Source: Lactobacillus sp. UCMA15818 (lineage in GTDB: Bacteria > Bacillota > Bacilli > Lactobacillales > Lactobacillaceae). From it: a DNA stretch of 64,000 bases. The stretch is from assembly GCF_030400225.1 (NCBI RefSeq), contig NZ_VJYB01000008.1, forward strand, positions 1 through 64,000. The letters are read 5' to 3'. Below are positions 59,377 through 64,000 of the stretch, one piece after another (the stretch's first letter is position 1; each line of letters opens with the position of its first letter). The notes under the pieces were generated by a model. The model saw only the letters and a program-made list of their open reading frames with translations, did not search any database and was not told the origin of the DNA. Both the position numbers and the translations under genes were made by a program.

Positions 59377-59628
59377 TTAAACTCCTTCACTAAAATCAAG
59401 TTCAATATTTTTTGTGAGGACGTCCGTATAACTATAAGAAACTCTTTCAAAAGCATTTTCTTCTTGATTTAAGTCGACTACGAAAACTGCCGGATAAGTC
59501 TCACGTAATATCCCGTGGCGCCTTACCGTTTTCTTTCTACCAGTCTGTGCGACAACAGTTAAGTTCTCTCCGATACAACTATCAAGCTTACTTTTGATTG
59601 TAGCTAATGTTAATGGCATTGTCTTCAC
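59377..59628 (-). CDS. veg: Veg protein
   Basis: An 83-residue protein of the Veg/DUF1021 family (LATIKSKLDSCIGENLTVVAQTGRKKTVRRHGILRETYPAVFVVDL). In Bacillus it lies next to ksgA, as here, and influences biofilm formation by an unsettled route. It is soluble and small, likely an Sm-like beta fold. A clear SD (GGAGAGG) precedes the ATG. Confidence 0.92.
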   Translation of the reverse strand: MKTMPLTLATIKSKLDSCIGENLTVVAQTGRKKTVRRHGILRETYPAVFVVDLNQEENAFERVSYSYTDVLTKNIELDFSEGV

Positions 59629-59713
59629 CTCTCCTGTGAAACAAATTATATCATAGTTTCACAAAAATTGCAATTATACCACAACACATATAATAATTTC
59701 AATTAAAAAAACA

Positions 59714-60610
59714 TTATTTTTCAATAATTTTAGCTTCAGATAATTTATTCGTAAGCAAAATAAATTCATCAATACTAAGTCTTTCTGCTCTAATTTGCGG
59801 TGAAATCTGCAAATCGGATAAAACCTGCTGCATTTTTTCCTTGATTACAGGTTCTTTCCCATAAATTCCTTGCAGATTATTCCACAGACTCTTACGGCGA
59901 TGTGCAAAACAACCTTTAACAAGTGCAAAGAACTGTTCCTCTGAATATGGCTTCAGATACTTCTCTTGCAATGGTGTCAGGACAACAATTGCGGAATCAA
60001 CATTCGGTTGCGGCACAAAAACTGTTCTTGGGACTATAAATGCCGTTTTACACTCCATTTGATACTGAACCCGAGTTGTTAGTGCACCATAATCCTTAGT
60101 ACCAGGCTGTGCACTTAGGCGATCAGCTACTTCTTTTTGCATCATCACTACAATTGCTGCGAAATTAATTTTTGTAGCCAACAGATGCATGATTATCGGA
60201 CTAGTAATGTAGTACGGTAAATTGGCAACAACTTTAATTGAATGTTTTCCATCAAAATTATTCTTAATTACTTCTTCTAAGTTCGCTTTCAAAATATCTT
60301 GCAAGACAATCTTTACATTATCATATTGGCCTAGTGTCTCAGCTAATACCGATATCAATCGTTCATCAATTTCAAGTGCCAAGACTTGATGAGCTGACTT
60401 AGCTATCTGCTCAGTCAACGCACCTATTCCAGGACCAATTTCAATCACATCATCGTCTGCTGAAACATTTCCGGCCGCGACAATCTTATGCAGAATATTA
60501 ATATCTGTTAGAAAGTTCTGTCCCAAACTCTTTTTGAAGTTAAGGCCATAAGTTTCCATAATTGCACGAGTACGCACTGGCGAAGCAATCTCTGGATTTT
60601 CATTTTTCAT
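59714..60610 (-). CDS. rsmA: 16S rRNA dimethyladenosine transferase
   Basis: Dimethylates A1518 and A1519 of 16S rRNA. Motifs: [32 protein letters not shown] (SAM loop) and [21 protein letters not shown] 60610 lies 9 nt from the GGGG SD; the in-frame ATG at 60619 touches the SD and is less likely, so the length is about 298. Its start overlaps the end of rnmV, which implies coupling. Confidence 0.94.
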   Translation of the reverse strand: MKNENPEIASPVRTRAIMETYGLNFKKSLGQNFLTDINILHKIVAAGNVSADDDVIEIGPGIGALTEQIAKSAHQVLALEIDERLISVLAETLGQYDNVKIVLQDILKANLEEVIKNNFDGKHSIKVVANLPYYITSPIIMHLLATKINFAAIVVMMQKEVADRLSAQPGTKDYGALTTRVQYQMECKTAFIVPRTVFVPQPNVDSAIVVLTPLQEKYLKPYSEEQFFALVKGCFAHRRKSLWNNLQGIYGKEPVIKEKMQQVLSDLQISPQIRAERLSIDEFILLTNKLSEAKIIEK

Positions 60611-61163
60611 TTTGTCCATCCCCCATTTCGTCTAATGCATCCTTAAGCTGTCTTGGTGTAATTTGAAACAAGTTAAGTCGATTATATAATTGTTTACCAT
60701 TTGTATATCCGATTTTCAAAGTTTCTCCCAGTAATGCTCTTTTCTTTTTGGCAGTCGAACCAGCTAATAATCCAAGATCCCATAAATCTTCCCTCGTAAT
60801 TAATGGTTCAGAATCAGGAACCTCTGTGTACAAATTAGCTAAGGCCTCCCTAATTACCGCAACAGACGCATGTTCTACACCCAGACTTCCCTTTGCACTA
60901 GGTGCTGCATCCTTTTTATTCAGGAAAGCATGCTTAACACCAGGAACCTCACGTGTAATAATATTACGGATCTTTTCACCTGAGAAATCAGGGTCGGTAA
61001 AAACAATCACCCCTCTGCTTTCTTGCAGCTGTGCGATTTGTTCAATTGTTTCATCACTAATTGCAGAGCCGCGTGTTTCAAGCGTATCTGCATTGACAGC
61101 CATTTTGATGCGCTTTGTGTCATCTTTGCCTTCAACAACTAAAACTTCTTTTATTTTTTTCAT
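60600..61163 (-). CDS. rnmV: Ribonuclease M5
   Basis: Matures 5S rRNA from its precursor. N-terminal TOPRIM domain: [15 protein letters not shown] with the catalytic Glu and [18 protein letters not shown] with Asp-x-Asp, plus a C-terminal domain ([21 protein letters not shown]). The 187-residue length is normal. Overlaps tatD by four bases and rsmA by about ten, so the three genes are translationally coupled. Confidence 0.94.
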   Translation of the reverse strand: MKKIKEVLVVEGKDDTKRIKMAVNADTLETRGSAISDETIEQIAQLQESRGVIVFTDPDFSGEKIRNIITREVPGVKHAFLNKKDAAPSAKGSLGVEHASVAVIREALANLYTEVPDSEPLITREDLWDLGLLAGSTAKKKRALLGETLKIGYTNGKQLYNRLNLFQITPRQLKDALDEMGDGQNEK

Positions 61164-61927
61164 CTTATACCTAAAATCTCCATTGTATTTTGATACGTCT
61201 GCTTTGCCAGAATGCCTGCCTCAATTCCTTTAAGCTGTGCCAAATACTCGACAGTATATCTTACATATCCCGGTTCATTTCGCATTCCTCTGAAAGGAAC
61301 AGGTGCCAAATACGGTGCATCAGTTTCTACCAAGATCCGATTCAATGGCGTCACCATGAAAGCTTCGCGTACCTCTGCTGCGTTCTTAAATGTGCTAACG
61401 CCACTATACGAGAGCTTCATTCCTAAGTCTAAAAACTTCTTAGCCCAGATTGCATCACCATTAAAACTATGCATAATTCCACCAATTGAAGCGACATCCT
61501 CATCTTTTAAAATCTGATAAACATCACCAAAAGCATCTCGATTATGAATTGTAACTGGAACATTGAGTTCATGTGCTAGGCGCACTTGCGTACGAAATAC
61601 ATCCTGTTGCTGTTGATGATCAACAGTACAGTGATAGTCAAGTCCAATTTCTCCCAGTACATTCAACTTATCCATCCTGAGATCTTCTTTAATTTGATTA
61701 ATATATGCTTCATCAAATTTTGCTGCATCTTCTGGATGACATCCGACAGCCCCATAAATTTGTGGGAAAGTCTTGATTAACATTTTTAGCTTTTCTGTAC
61801 TATTTTTATCATACCCAACAACTAACATTGCTGTGACGTCTAAAGCTGCTGCTCTTTCAATAACATCCGGAATATCATTATCAAACTGTGGCGCGTTTAT
61901 ATGTGTATGTGAATCGAATATTTCCAT
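61160..61927 (-). CDS. tatD: TatD family metal-dependent DNase
   Basis: A 255-residue TIM-barrel hydrolase. Metal ligands are seen in FDSHTHINAPQFDND, GEIGLDYHCTVD, VTIHNRDAFGD, IMHSFNGD and ETDAPYLAP. Family members are 3'-5' DNases or RNases; the exact role in this species is unknown. Position between metG and rnmV matches Bacillus yabD. Confidence 0.9.
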   Translation of the reverse strand: MEIFDSHTHINAPQFDNDIPDVIERAAALDVTAMLVVGYDKNSTEKLKMLIKTFPQIYGAVGCHPEDAAKFDEAYINQIKEDLRMDKLNVLGEIGLDYHCTVDHQQQQDVFRTQVRLAHELNVPVTIHNRDAFGDVYQILKDEDVASIGGIMHSFNGDAIWAKKFLDLGMKLSYSGVSTFKNAAEVREAFMVTPLNRILVETDAPYLAPVPFRGMRNEPGYVRYTVEYLAQLKGIEAGILAKQTYQNTMEILGIR

Positions 61928-61995
61928 ACTTTCTCCTTTACCAACAAAAAGAAGTCAATCTCACAAAAAATGCGAAAAAGACTCCATTTATGTTT

Positions 61996-64000
<2,005 letters not shown>

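Overview
The window reads as chromosomal DNA of a low-GC, non-spore-forming Firmicute of the Lactobacillaceae. The best guess, from general gene content only, is a Ligilactobacillus or Liquorilactobacillus type. Supporting points are the Bacillus-like housekeeping synteny without sporulation genes, the presence of both an L-lactate dehydrogenase and a D-2-hydroxyacid dehydrogenase, a C- type L31 protein and the low GC. Species cannot be fixed from the sequence alone. Most genes are on the minus strand.

Layout. 1-171 is the promoter and leader of an rRNA operon whose 16S gene should begin just left of the window. 262-15,306 (minus) holds an MFS exporter and the conserved run pth-mfd-flippase-rqcP-divIC-S1 protein-tilS-hpt-ftsH-hslO-lysS. 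15,566-17,403 (plus) holds ldh and a CBS/ACT protein. 17,575-25,594 (minus) holds mazF with an unusual antitoxin, alr, acpS, cshA, murF, an unknown gene, htpX and lemA. 25,610-29,601 is accessory: an IS3-type scar, a candidate small RNA, a GNAT gene, a purine permease with PurR-type sites, and two copies of a 270 bp repeat. 29,825-37,112 is the rho-murA-pyrG-rpoE-DUF1934 block plus an HD phosphohydrolase. 37,412-46,486 is accessory: small unknown ORFs, a lipoprotein, a YibE/F pair, birA, nagB, YczE, GNAT and an aldo/keto reductase. 46,824-50,332 is purR-glmU-prs. 50,700-58,387 interrupts the usual purR/ispE neighbourhood with an aminotransferase/hydroxyacid dehydrogenase/EIIC operon, argGH and a polysaccharide deacetylase. 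58,384-64,000 is metG(partial)-tatD-rnmV-rsmA-veg-ispE.

How the parts work together. The core is DNA repair, translation, cell-wall precursor synthesis (alr, murF, murA, glmU), nucleotide supply (hpt, pyrG, prs, purine permease under PurR) and lactate fermentation. Several control elements can be read directly: a CTP-sensing pyrG attenuator starting at GGGC, a NagR-like operator pair and cre at nagB, PurR-like boxes at purR and the purine permease, and ArgR-like boxes before argG.

The most interesting element is upstream of the aminotransferase operon (53,962-54,342): a strong promoter, a 23-codon leader peptide containing Y-Y-Y-F-Y-F-F, a structured leader and a terminator hairpin. It looks like an aromatic amino acid attenuator in a lactobacillus. 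Also notable are a dispersed two-hairpin intergenic repeat whose arms covary between copies, a rho gene whose only well-placed start codon is ACG, and a MurA with Asp in place of the catalytic Cys.
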